From Semisulcospira habei (lineage: Eukaryota; Mollusca; Gastropoda; Semisulcospiridae): a stretch of DNA of 64,000 nt. Numbering within the stretch: position 1 is the stretch's first letter; each line of letters starts with the position of its first letter. Both the position numbers and the translations under genes were made by a program. The stretch covers positions 215,400,804 through 215,464,803 of the forward strand of contig BTPG01000001.1 in assembly GCA_036245525.1 (NCBI GenBank), read 5' to 3'. The notes under the pieces were generated by a model that was not told the DNA's origin, did no database searches, and saw nothing but the letters and a program-made list of their open reading frames with translations. Positions 9,143 through 19,900 of this stretch are shown here, one piece after another.

Positions 9143-12100
9143 TGTTTGCCTCTCTCTGTCAGTCTCGTCTTACAGAGGAGGTGGTCATGTCAGCTGAAGA
9201 ACCTGTTTCTTGTTTTACTTCTATTTTGTTGGAGGTTGCAGGTGAAACCATCCCTAGAACTTCCACATCACTCCCTCGGAAGCCAAGAGTACCATGGTTC
9301 AATGAAGAGTGCCGCAAGGCCCAAACAATGCGCAAATCTGCTCAGCGACGTGCATTTCGTAATCCGTCGCAAGCAAATATTTTAACCTTTAAAAGACAGC
9401 GGGCGAAAGCCCGTTATATTTTTAAACGTGAACGCCATGCTTCCTGGAGACGCTTCGTCTCATCTTTATCTTCTAGGACTCCGTCCCAAAAAGTCTGGAA
9501 GGCTGTTCGAAGAATTAGGGGCAGGGGTGGCTCGGCTTCTGTCGGCCATCTTAGAGATGGTGCCAGTTTGGTCACAGATAAAAAGGCTGTGGCCAATTTG
9601 CTTGCCTCCACCATTGCCCATAATTCTTCAACAGAGCATTATTCACCTTTCTTCCAGAGAGAGAAGGAGAAGCGAGAATCTTGTGATTTTATATCGGATA
9701 ACTTGGAAGACTATAATGCCCCTTTTACGTTTTCAGAATTGCAGCAAGCCATGCAGAAATGTACTGACTCTGCTGCTGGATTAGATACCATCCATTATCA
9801 GCTCATAACACATCTGCCTGAGAATTCACTCCTTGTACTTCTCAAGGCCTTTAACCATATCTGGATAACCGGTCATTTTCCGACATCTTGGCGCCAGGCT
9901 GTGGTTGTGCCAATTCCCAAGCCGGGTAAGGATCCTTCCGACCCGGGCAACTACCGGCCAATAGCTTTGACATCATGTTTATGTAAAACTATGGAACGCT
10001 TGGTCAACGCCCGACTGGTGTGGCATCTTGAGTCACAGAGTCTCATCACAGACCTCCAGTGCGGTTTCCGGCGCTTCCGTAGTACAACTGACCATCTAGT
10101 CCGCTTTGAGTCTTTTATCCGAGATGCTTTTGTCAACAAGCAGCATGTCTATGCAATTTTCTTTGATCTTGAAAAGGCATATGACACGACCTGGAAGCAT
10201 GGTATAATGTCTGATTTGTCGGACATGGGTTTTAAAGGGCATCTGCCCGTTTTTATTCACAATTTTTTGTCCAACAGGTCGTTCCATGTCCGTGTGGGCT
10301 CCACCCTCTCCGACTCCTTTGAACAGGAGATGGGTGTCCCGCAGGGCAGTATTCTATCTGCTGTTTTATTTAGCATTAAAATAAATAACATTGTAAAGGC
10401 CGTCAAGGATGATTCTGAATGCTCTTTGTTTGTGGACGACTTTGCTTTGTGTGCACGAGGTCGAGGACTTGCGTCCCTTGAGAGGCGCTTGCAGCTGTGC
10501 GTTGATCGCATCCAGGGGTGGGTGTCTCTCAATGGATTCAGATTCTCGCCCTCCAAGACAGTCTGTGTGCATTTTACTAACCAGACGAAATTTTTTCCAG
10601 AACCTAGCCTGAGCATTGCTGGAGTGCCAATTAAGGTGGCTGAAGAAGCTAAGTTTTTGGGGGTCATCTTTGACAAAAGATTGACCTTCTGCAACCATGT
10701 TAACTACCTTAGAACCTCTTGTCGGAAGGCCCTCGACATTCTTCGTGTTGTTGGTCGTACTGACTGGGGTGCAGACCGCATCGTCTTACTTCGACTGTAC
10801 CGGGCCCTTGTTCGGTCCAAACTGGATTACGGCTCTGTGGTATATGGCTCGGCTTCCAAGTCTGTTCTGCAGCGTCTGAACACAATTCACCATCAAGGTC
10901 TGCGCATATGTCTGGGAGCCTTCAGGACATCTCCAGTTCCTAGTCTGTATGCAGAGGCAGGGGAGCCTTCTCTCAGGCTCCGCCGCATCCGCCTCATGCT
11001 CAGCTACGTTCTGAAGCTGAAGGCCCATCCAGAAAATCCTGCCTATGATTGTGTTTTTAACCCGTCGTTTGCAGAGATTTACGATGCCCATCCGGGAGCT
11101 GTCCGTCCACTTTCCTTCCGTGTCCGACCTCATCTGCAGGCGGCCGGAGTGGACCTGGACAAAGTTTCGGAATCTCTGCAACACGTCACTCCACCCTGGC
11201 TACTACCAGTTCCTGACATCTTGCTGGACTTGACTGCCCACAAGAAGGATTGTACTCCACCAGCCATATACCAACAGAGCCTCAATGAACTCCTTTCAAT
11301 TTTTCCTGGCTATTGTCGTCTTTATACGGATGGGTCCAAGTCTGAGGATGGAAGAGTGGCTGCGGCTGCAGTGTCCTCTCGCCATCCTAGACGCCCATTT
11401 AAGCTCCGTCTCCCTGACCATTCCTCTGTATTTAGTGCAGAACTGCAGGCCATTCTGCTAGCACTCAAGCATGCCTATCAGTCTCGGGAAAGGAACTTCC
11501 TGATTCTGTCTGACTCTCTTTCTGCCCTGCAGGCCCTTCAGGGCGCGGGAACAGACCATCCACTGCTGGTGCAGATTAGAGAGCTTTACGCAGACTTGAT
11601 GAAGGAATATTATGACATCATTTTTATTTGGGTCCCAGGCCATGTGGGCATCGAAGGCAACAGAATCGCAGATTCTGCTGCCAACAGTGCCCGCAGTGAC
11701 CCTGTCCCTGACACACAGACTGTCTATAGTGATTTTAAACCTGTTATTAGTGCGTACATAGCCCGAGAGTGGCAGTCCGAGTGGGACAAAGAGGAAGGGA
11801 ACAAGCTTCATGAAGCTCTTCCTAATTTGTCTGACAGTCTACCTTTCCGCTGCGGCAGCCGCCGTGAGGAGACTGTCCTTGCTCGGCTCCACATCGGGCA
11901 CACATATGTTACGCACTCTTACTTACTTAAACAGGATGAGCGTCCATGGTGTTTTGCCTGTGATGAGCAGTTTTCTGTTCGACACTTTTTGCTGTATTGT
12001 GCTGACCTAATTGACACCAGATATAAACACTTCACAGCAGACTCCTTGAAGGTTTTGTTCCGGGATGTTCCCCCGGACAAAATCTTCAATTTTTTGAGAG

Positions 12101-12350
12101 AATGCAATATTTTGAACAAGATCTGAGCATTCATAGACTATGTGAATTTTTTTATTTGCCCTTTTTGAGAGTCTGTAGACGTTTCTTTTCCAGACATGTG
12201 CGACATTTTAGCCTGAGATTTTTAATCTATATTTACATCTTGTCTTAAGACCTTGCTTTTAGTCTGGCTGACCAGATTTTTACCCATCCCGCCGTGAGAT
12301 GGCCTTAGTCGCCTGCTCGGCGTTAAACCCAAATAACTAAACTAACTAAA
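9143..12350 (+). mobile_element. LINE C, I-group retrotransposon with RNase H
   Basis: A 3.2-kb 5'-truncated LINE with one open frame, a short 3' untranslated region, and a 3' end GCCGTGAGATGGCCTTAGTC ... CGGCGTTAAACCCAAAT followed by an AACTAAACTAAC simple tail. It is bounded by a perfect 14-bp target duplication, so the insertion is recent. The same 3' end occurs alone at 63446-63510. Confidence 0.93.
9145..12126 (+). CDS. LINE C polyprotein: reverse transcriptase plus RNase H
   Basis: 994 codons open from the truncation junction to TGA at 12124-12126; the first ATG is at 9187. The N-terminus starts in the endonuclease-RT linker (PRVPWFNEECRKAQ). RT blocks: PGNYRPIALTSCLCKTMERL, DLQCGFRRFRSTTDHL, IFFDLEKAYDTTW (motif A), MGVPQGSILSAVLFSIKIN (motif B), SLFVDDFALC (motif C: both aspartates, VDD instead of ADD), FRFSPSKTVCVHF, KFLGVIFDKRLTF. 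The RNase H domain (about the last 280 residues) shows LYTDGSK, SAELQAI, LSDSLSAL and WVPGHVGIEGNRIAD, the complete D-E-D-D set with its histidine. The combination indicates the I group. A C-terminal cysteine/histidine cluster (CFACDEQFSVRHFLLYC) follows. The endonuclease is missing. Confidence 0.93.
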   Translation, partial: FASLCQSRLTEEVVMSAEEPVSCFTSILLEVAGETIPRTSTSLPRKPRVPWFNEECRKAQTMRKSAQRRAFRNPSQANILTFKRQRAKARYIFKRERHASWRRFVSSLSSRTPSQKVWKAVRRIRGRGGSASVGHLRDGASLVTDKKAVANLLASTIAHNSSTEHYSPFFQREKEKRESCDFISDNLEDYNAPFTFSELQQAMQKCTDSAAGLDTIHYQLITHLPENSLLVLLKAFNHIWITGHFPTSWRQAVVVPIPKPGKDPSDPGNYRPIALTSCLCKTMERLVNARLVWHLESQSLITDLQCGFRRFRSTTDHLVRFESFIRDAFVNKQHVYAIFFDLEKAYDTTWKHGIMSDLSDMGFKGHLPVFIHNFLSNRSFHVRVGSTLSDSFEQEMGVPQGSILSAVLFSIKINNIVKAVKDDSECSLFVDDFALCARGRGLASLERRLQLCVDRIQGWVSLNGFRFSPSKTVCVHFTNQTKFFPEPSLSIAGVPIKVAEEAKFLGVIFDKRLTFCNHVNYLRTSCRKALDILRVVGRTDWGADRIVLLRLYRALVRSKLDYGSVVYGSASKSVLQRLNTIHHQGLRICLGAFRTSPVPSLYAEAGEPSLRLRRIRLMLSYVLKLKAHPENPAYDCVFNPSFAEIYDAHPGAVRPLSFRVRPHLQAAGVDLDKVSESLQHVTPPWLLPVPDILLDLTAHKKDCTPPAIYQQSLNELLSIFPGYCRLYTDGSKSEDGRVAAAAVSSRHPRRPFKLRLPDHSSVFSAELQAILLALKHAYQSRERNFLILSDSLSALQALQGAGTDHPLLVQIRELYADLMKEYYDIIFIWVPGHVGIEGNRIADSAANSARSDPVPDTQTVYSDFKPVISAYIAREWQSEWDKEEGNKLHEALPNLSDSLPFRCGSRREETVLARLHIGHTYVTHSYLLKQDERPWCFACDEQFSVRHFLLYCADLIDTRYKHFTADSLKVLFRDVPPDKIFNFLRECNILNKI

Positions 12351-12364
12351 CTCTTTTACAAATC
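12351..12364 (+). repeat. Target-site duplication, right copy (LINE C)
   Basis: Exact match to 9129-9142. LINE A coding sequence continues from here (SFVESVLTFSY). Confidence 0.95.
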
Positions 12365-12539
12365 ATTTGTGGAAAGTGTTTTGACTTTCTCTTATATCTG
12401 CAGGTTCAGCTCTTTAAGTGCCAAACACAAAAACAGCCTTGAATGGACGGTGAAAATCTGCTCTAATATCATTGATGCCACAGCTTTAAGACAAACAGAA
12501 GAAAGTTCTCTTTTATTCCCACCACTGTTGTTCTTTTGA
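12351..12539 (+). pseudogene. LINE A, C-terminal fragment
   Basis: Reads KSFVESVLTFSYICRFSSLS then KHKNSLEWTVKICSNIID and ends at TGA 12537-12539, the usual C-terminus of this LINE type. It joins in frame to LFYKS at 9142 once LINE C and one copy of the target duplication are removed. Confidence 0.85.
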
Positions 12540-12757
12540 ACAAAGTGGCATAGACTTTAGTTGGATGTATTCAGCTGTGACATCTGTACTCGAGCATGAG
12601 GGGGGGTGGAAAGTGCAGGTTTTGTTCCTGTAAGGTTTATGTCTGTATTAGTCTAGTTGTCAGTATATTAGTATTGTTGTCAGTATTAGCCTAGCTGTCA
12701 GTATTAGTAAGGTCTTAATTCTGCATGCATGGATGCCTGGGTGTATGTCTCACAGGC
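12540..12757 (+). other. Probable LINE A 3' flank, low complexity
   Basis: Contains a G run and several GTCAGTATTAG-like short repeats (12658-12712). No gene is visible. It could be the LINE A 3' untranslated region. Confidence 0.3.
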
Positions 12758-12830
12758 AATCTCACGCTGGTTGTCTCCCTCAATTCGCTGCGTTGATATC
12801 AGCACAGTGAATTGAATGAGACCACCAGTG
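12758..12830. repeat. Short hairpin repeat
   Basis: CTGGTTGTCTCCCTCAATTC pairs imperfectly with the following GAATTGAATGAGACCACCAG. A related hairpin is at 28190-28255. Confidence 0.55.
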
Positions 12831-12871
12831 CCGGCCAGTCCATCACCTACTATCTATTGGGACTGAATTAG

Positions 12872-13085
12872 TTAACCCATTCAACCCCGAGTCCCTACAG
12901 CAGGAGATGGATTGACCATGATAATTCAAGGGTAGTGCCAGATTAGCTTGGCATAGTCAGGCGCCAAGCTAATCTGGCACTACCCTTGAATTATCATGGT
13001 CAGTCTATCCCCTGCAACTGGTGCATAGTCGATGGGCAACACCTCCCAAATTTGAGAAATAGGACTTTAGAACAAAAAGGGTTAA
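12872..13085. mobile_element. Hairpin MITE, family HP-A (reference copy)
   Basis: A near-palindrome of about 210 bp that starts TTAACCCATTCAACCCCGAG and ends AAAAAGGGTTAA. The central stem TTCAAGGGTAGTGCCAGATT + AGCTTGGC pairs with its complement across a short loop; outer arms carry CAGCAGGAGATGGATTGACC and its counterpart. The TTAA at both ends with CCC/GGG termini fits piggyBac-type MITEs (established for that superfamily; assignment here is inference). No protein is encoded. Confidence 0.8.
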
Positions 13086-13135
13086 CAGCCTTTTTGTGAT
13101 CTGATTGACAGATTTATGAGTGATGCGTTAAATGG

Positions 13136-13221
13136 TTAAAGTTCCCCATGATTACCAGTTGCAGGACTACCCTTGAATTATCATGCTCAATCCATCTACT
13201 GCTGTAGTGCACCAGGGTTAA
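13136..13221. mobile_element. HP-A right half
   Basis: Only one arm of HP-A (ACTACCCTTGAATTATCATG ... CAGGGTTAA) between two TTAA sites; the left stem is lost. Confidence 0.65.
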
Positions 13222-13770
13222 ATCGAGTCATGTTTTTTTGCATCCCATGTTCCAGTGCAGTCCTTCCTCTGTTTCAGTCCAAGTTATTATAACACTACAC
13301 AGCGCTAAATGGTTTGATGGTGGAATTTGAATTTTGATAGTCTTATGCAGCAAGGCCAAATGTTCTAGGACCTTATTTGCTGCTCAGATAACCGTCTTAT
13401 CTGGGAGCCTGAATTGTTTTGCAGTAGCCGGAACATTTTTGTGTGTTCATGTAGTGTGGAATTTGCACTCACAATTTGGGTTTTCAGAAACATGACTGAA
13501 TCGCCTGCAAAGAACAGGCATGGGAATTGTCCTCGGATCCGCGGTTTTCTGCGGAAAATAATTTCACATTCCTAACAAAAATATGCTCAGATTGCACAGA
13601 TTTTCATCGCTTTTCTTTTTCCGGGGGGAGGGATGGGGCAGATCCCCTAGTTTCAGCTGATTTTTGCTTTGGAAATTCCCATGCCTGAAACAAATCTTCC
13701 ATTTGGCAGCAGACGAGTGGGACTGGCTCTCTGTGTTATGGTTAACATTTTGTCGTGTCTCAATTTTCAG
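13222..13770 (+). other. CSTF1 intron sequence
   Basis: No repeat or gene recognised. It ends with the acceptor CAATTTTCAG at 13761-13770. Confidence 0.6.
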
Positions 13771-13904
13771 TGCAGAGTATCTCCGCAGAAGCAGCGCTGT
13801 ATGAGACGTGTTATGTCACCGCCCACAAGCTGGCTTGTCGATGTGCCCGGTTCCACCCCACCGGTCAGATCGTAGCCACAGGGTCCGAGGATTGCTCTAT
13901 AAAG
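13771..13904 (+). CDS. CSTF1: CSTF1 exon a
   Basis: Follows TTTTCAG; enters with two bases of a split codon and encodes [20 protein letters not shown] ... TGSEDCSIK, the first WD repeat. The donor is GTAGGC at 13905. A half HP-C element starts only 6 bp into the intron. Confidence 0.93.
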
Positions 13905-16900
13905 GTAGGCGTAACCCTTTCACTGCTGACAAAGAGTGAACGCAGTTGCGGGGGCTCATGAGGATCTATGCCTCTTGCTGGTACTAGTTTGCAGCTGTGT
14001 TCCTTGTATGGATGCAGCTCTTTGCTGTTCAGCTAACATTACAGAGAGTTTAAAAATGCACTCTAAATAGGGCGGAGCACATATGGGCCTCCGCAGGGGG
14101 CTCAAGGTGTTCTTGGAAGACTTTTGCTCGCTGTTGCGTGTTGTTCACGTCTTTGCGGACTGAAGTGGTCACAGCGTTTTGATTTGTCCGCAGATTCTAG
14201 ATGTGGAGAGGATGCTGGCCAAGAGTGCCACCCCTGTGGAGATTATTGCCATGGAAACACCGCAGCAACAGATGGAGAATCACCCAGTCATCCGCACGCT
14301 CTATGACCACGCTGCTGTAAGGAACCCCCTTCTTTCATTTCGAAGATGTTGTCATCAGGTTTTAACCCATTCTGTCCTGATGCACCCACTGCTTGAAATA
14401 AATTTTGACTGCTTGTTCAAGGGTGGTGCCAGAATAGCTTGGCGCCTACAGGCGCCAAGCTATTCTGGCACCCCCCTTGAACTAAAACGACAAATCTATC
14501 AGTCTGTTACGGTTATAACAGGGTCGGACGTAACACAAGTTGGGTATAGCAACACTGTTTCACAGGGCCTGACAGCACTCTTTCCGTGTAATGTACTTCG
14601 CTTATAATAATAATAATGTACATTTATCTCAATCAATCAATCATTAACTTTATTGTTCCAAATACATGTTGCCACGTACAGGAAAATTTGTCTCGCCACC
14701 TCAGGTGCAACTCGCAATCACCCACACTCACACAACAATTTACAAACAACAAATGGACAATGACTTGGGACAGGTGAAGCCCGTCGCCAAGGCGTCTCAT
14801 GGCCGGTGCCAACGGCCCCAACCCGAACCTTATAGGGCTTAACCTCCAAATGCATGATGCTCTAAGCACTTTGCAAGATAAAAATCACAGAACAAAAATA
14901 CAGGAAAGAAAAAGCTACAATAAAGTGACACATCAAAAGCTCACACGTACACACACGCCGTTACAAGAACAGTTACTGCCAGAGATTGTTAATGCACTCA
15001 AAATGCATCTAAGAAAACGGATAGGTCTTGAGTAGTGATTTGAAAGCAGAGTTGGAGCATCTGACATGGGCTGGAGGTCGCTCCAGGTGACTGGACCGAA
15101 ATAACCAACTTTGGATCTAACAACAACAACTTGGTCCCCCTGGCGATTTGTTTCATGTATATATCAGTCATGCGATACTGCTTAGACATTAACCCTGTTG
15201 TGCGTTCAGACACCAGCACTGTTTACAGTACTGCATGCGCAAGTGGGTTAACTCTTTGTCTGCTAAGCATCTTTTCTGCATTACGTGGTCACCCAGTAAG
15301 TAATTTTGTTAACCCTTTTAGCCCCCAAGGTCGCGTTTCTCAAATTTTGTACCCAGAACGGCTATGTACCCGTGGCAGGAGATGGCTTGACCATGATAAT
15401 TCAAGGGTAGTGCCAGATTAGCTTGGCGCCTTCAGTTATCATGGTTGATCCATCTGCTGTAGTGCATCAGGGTTGAATGGGTTAAAATGTTACTGTTTGT
15501 ATTTAAGCTCTTCACTATCGGCAGTGCTTTTTATTGTGATGATTCCAGCAGTAATCCTTGCTATAAACAACACTGCTGTCAGCCAGAGTACCCTTGAATT
15601 ATCATGCTCCAGCCATCTCCTGCGGTAGGGATCTGGGGCTAAAAAGGTTAAAAGTTTATTCTGGGTGCGGTGTGCATGCCACGTCACGGCTTGTAGCGAC
15701 ACATTCACCTCTGAAATTATCCAGGTAAGTGCACTGCGGGCAAACCTTGGCTGGGTGGATCTCTCCACCGATAGCATTTTATTGGAAGTAATTTTGCGGC
15801 GGTTGAAGTCGATGTCTGTATGCAAAGAGTTGTTGCTGAGGTGAATGTAAATTAACCCTCTGCGTGTCAGTAGCGTTTTTTGTCATGATGATTTGTACAG
15901 GAATCATCGCAACCCCAAAAACACTACTGACAGGCAACGGGTTAATTTTGTTTCTCTTGGAAGAGGTAGGTATGTAATAATAATAAATAGTTCTTGTATA
16001 GCGCTGTTCTCCAAGAAAACACTGGACTCGCTGCGCAACAGCACACTCTCAGACACGCGCATATATTTCTTGTATAGTGTTGTTCTCCAAGAAAACACTG
16101 GACTCGCTGCGCAACAGCACACTCTCAGACACGCGCATAATTATACACTGCTTTAACCCACCCCATCTCTTCCCAACACCTTACATCCACTTCCCTCGGT
16201 AATCACTAAATCAGAAGGGGAAAAAAAGGCAGTCAACAGTTAGCTAGAGGTGAGCTAAATGTTAAATGCCCGACAGAAAAGAAAAGTCTTTAAGTGAGCT
16301 TTGAACTGTGACAATGTGTACCTGATCACCAGACAGTTGAACTGTGACAATGTGGGACTGATCACCAGACAGTTGAACTGTGACAATGTGGGCCTGATCA
16401 CCAGACAGTTGAACTGTGACAATGTGTACCTGATCACCAGACAGTTGGGGTGTGTGTGTTTGTCTTTTAACCCCTTTCATCCTGATGCACCCATTGCTTG
16501 AAATAGATTTTACTATCGTAGTTCAAGGGTGGTGCCAGAATAGCTTGACGCCTGAGGCGCCAAGCTATTCTGGCACCACCCTTGAACTAAGATGGTTGAA
16601 ATATCTCCTAATCTGTAATGTAGCCTTGACAGGACAATAAGCCAGTTTTGTCAAATCAGCTTCAGGATGTAATGAGTTAACTCACTTGTGCATGCGGCCT
16701 GCAGGAATTGCCTCAACAAAGGTGCTACCAGCAGTGAAAGAGTGAACAGTGCCCCTGTATTGTCCTGTGAAGGCTACATTACAGATTAGGGGATCTCAAC
16801 CATTTCAGTTCAAGGCTAGTGCCAGAATAGCTTGGTGCCTCAGGCACCAAGCTATTTTGGCACCACTCTTGAACTATCATAGTAAAATCTATTTCACTGG

Positions 16901-19900
16901 CTGTATATACAGTGGACATAAAGCATGGGCTTGCATTGTCTTTTTTGTCCCGCAGGAGGTGACCTGTTTAGACTTCCACCCGTATGAACAGATTCTGGCA
17001 TCCGGCAGCAAGGACTTTAGCATCCGTTTCTTTGAGTATTCCAAACCCTCTGTCAAGAAGGCTTTCAAGAGCATTCAGGTAGGTTGTTCAGCGAGAAGTT
17101 TGGAACACACCCCTTTGGTTGTTGGCATTTGTCGTGTTATTCCTGCACCAGTCATGGCAACAAAAAGTGTTAGTACCAACAGCCGTGAGTTTTCATATTG
17201 CTTCCTCTTAACCCCTTTACTGCTGAGGAAAAATGAACTTAATCCAGAGGATGGAACAGACATAGATCCTCATGAGCCCCCGCATTTGCGAGGGCTCATG
17301 AGGATCTATGTCTCTTGCTGAGACTGATTTGTGTGCATGTTACTTAGTTGTGTTTTCTTCTTGTGGATAAACAAGGATTTCAGAAAGAACATTTGCCTCC
17401 AGGGGCGGGAAAGGAGTTACATATGCGGGTGTGAATGCAGCCACCAGAACTGTTTAGTACTGTTTACAGTATCAATGACTACATGCTCAATGGTGTTAAC
17501 TTTGATTTATTGTAATCATCGCAGTTTCGAGTCAGATTTTTAAAAAAGTGAGTAGCTTTTAGCCCCAAGGTCCCATTTCTCAAATTTGTGAGGTGTTGCC
17601 TAACGACTATGTACCAGATGCAGGAGATGGCTTGACCATGATAATTCATGAAGGCGCCAAGCTAATCTGGCACTACCCTTGAATTATCATGGTGAATCCA
17701 TCTTCTGCTGGAGGGATATCAGGGTTAAGCGTCTTTGATTTTTTTCTTTTTCAGGAGGCAGCTCCCCTTCGATGTCTTTCTTTTCATCCGAGTGGCGATT
17801 ATTTGGTTGTGGGCACACAGCACCCAACATGTGAGTTTTGAACTGTTTTAACATCAGGGCTGCTATTTGAAACAGAATGCCAGGTATTGACAGTCAGACC
17901 TGTCAAAGCCAGTATTTCTGTTGCTGAGATGACCCTGCATTAAGGAGACTGCCTGTTTTACCAGTGTCTAAGGCAGCCACGTTTTGGTGGTCATCATACG
18001 CAGGTTTAACTGTATTAGTGTTTAAATAGCGCCGCGCAACATGAAAGACTGTTATATGGTGGGCTGATTGCCATGATCAAATGTAGATAAATGATGAATG
18101 AAAGTGGGGCGCTTTTCACCTCCACAATAGGTCCACATATATTGGAAATGTTACTCGTAGGTCCATATGTAACAGTCATGAATCCCATCTGCTGTGAACA
18201 ATTTAAATCCCTTCACTACCAGATAAAATTAACCTGGATCCTACTGCAAGAGGCATAGATCCTGCGGGGGGCTCATGAGGATCTATTTCTTTTGCTGAAA
18301 CCACGTTGTGTCCATGCTGTTCGGGTAGCTGGGACACAATGGCGTTGAATTAACGAAGATTTCAGAACACCGTCCCCCGCCCACTGGCACTGTGGCAGTG
18401 CTGGGGGTTTCACCCTTTTGAGCCCAACCATTGTTTGGCATCCTGTCTCGGAAGACAATGGAGTATATGCGCTTGCTGGATCAGTCACTGGAGTGACCTC
18501 TCCAGGGCGCAAACCTGGGCAAAGTGTATGGAGATCCTGGGGTGCCCAGTCGTCAAGATCCCCCTCTTGGCCTCGCTGATGTATCCAAAGGAATGCAAAG
18601 CAGTACGTTTGGCACCAGTTTGGCTGCAGGAGCTGCCAGAACAGTGCGTGAATACAGGCAGCTGTCTGCCTTCGGGGCTCCACTCCTGATTTGAAGGGTT
18701 TACTCCCCCACATTTGGCCGTTGGATCCAACCTGATCTCCTCCGTCCTCTAGCCGTTGGCTGTCAGAAACATCTCATCCGCCTAGTGGTGCAATGTGAAC
18801 GCCACCCCCTCACGTGGTTTAGCCCACCAGCTGAGGTGGTTTGCCAGGGTGTGGCGCTTGGAGCCAGCACGTGAGAGATTAAGGAGATGGATGAGGACCA
18901 GTGATGCCCGTCCGTCCTATGTAGGACGCAGCTGCCGAACAGCAAAGGTGCTACCTCTATCCAGAGCCCCCTACACCCCAGCCCAACCATTAACGACAAC
19001 TAAATGTACATGGATTGACCATGATAGTTCAAAGGGGGTTACAGACTGGATTGGCACCTTTTGTTCTGGCACCACCGTTGAACTGCCATTTTCTGCTTCT
19101 TGAACCGTGATGCATCGGTACCCATCCAACCCCTGGATTTGGGGATTTGGACCATAGTGCTCATTGCATTAACGCTGTCACTGCCCCAGTGGACTTAGAG
19201 TTACATCTTTCACCCTTTCAGCCCCGTGGCCCTGCAGCAGGAGATGAATTGATCATGATAATTCAAAGGTAGTGCCGGATGAGCTTGGCGCCTGAAGGCG
19301 CCAAGCTCATCTTCCTCTACCCTTGAATTATCATGATCAATCCATCACCTACAACGGATGCATAGTCGTTAGACAATGCCTCCAAAAGTTTGGGAATGCG
19401 GCCGCGGCGTTAACAGGGTTAAAAGCAGGGCAAATTCAGCACTGCATAATCCCGTCAGTTTGAGAAATGGGTATAAGTGGGGTCGGCATGAGGCAAAGAT
19501 CCTCATGAGCCCCCGCATCCGCGGTAAGTTAGTGCATACGCAGGGGGGAGGGGGGGGGGGGGGGGGGGGGCTGGCTCATGAGGTGCTATGTCTTTTGCAG
19601 TATGGTGGCTGATCAATCTCCCTGTAGTTTACCGCTCACAGTTGAGTGGTGTTCAGATTTGTCTGGCGGTGAAGAGGTTAAAGTCACCTATAGTCTTGGC
19701 TTTTTGTTTCAGTGCGGATGTACGATGCCAATACGATGCAGTGTTTTGTGGGAAACAACCCATCTGATCAGCATAAGGGCCCCATTACAGATGTAAGTCT
19801 GTGTTTTGATTAGTTAACTCTTTCCAGATGAGTCTTGTCTGATTGCCCTGCCCAGAGACACCAACTCTTATGATTTCGCCATATTTTCCTACGCCAAAAT

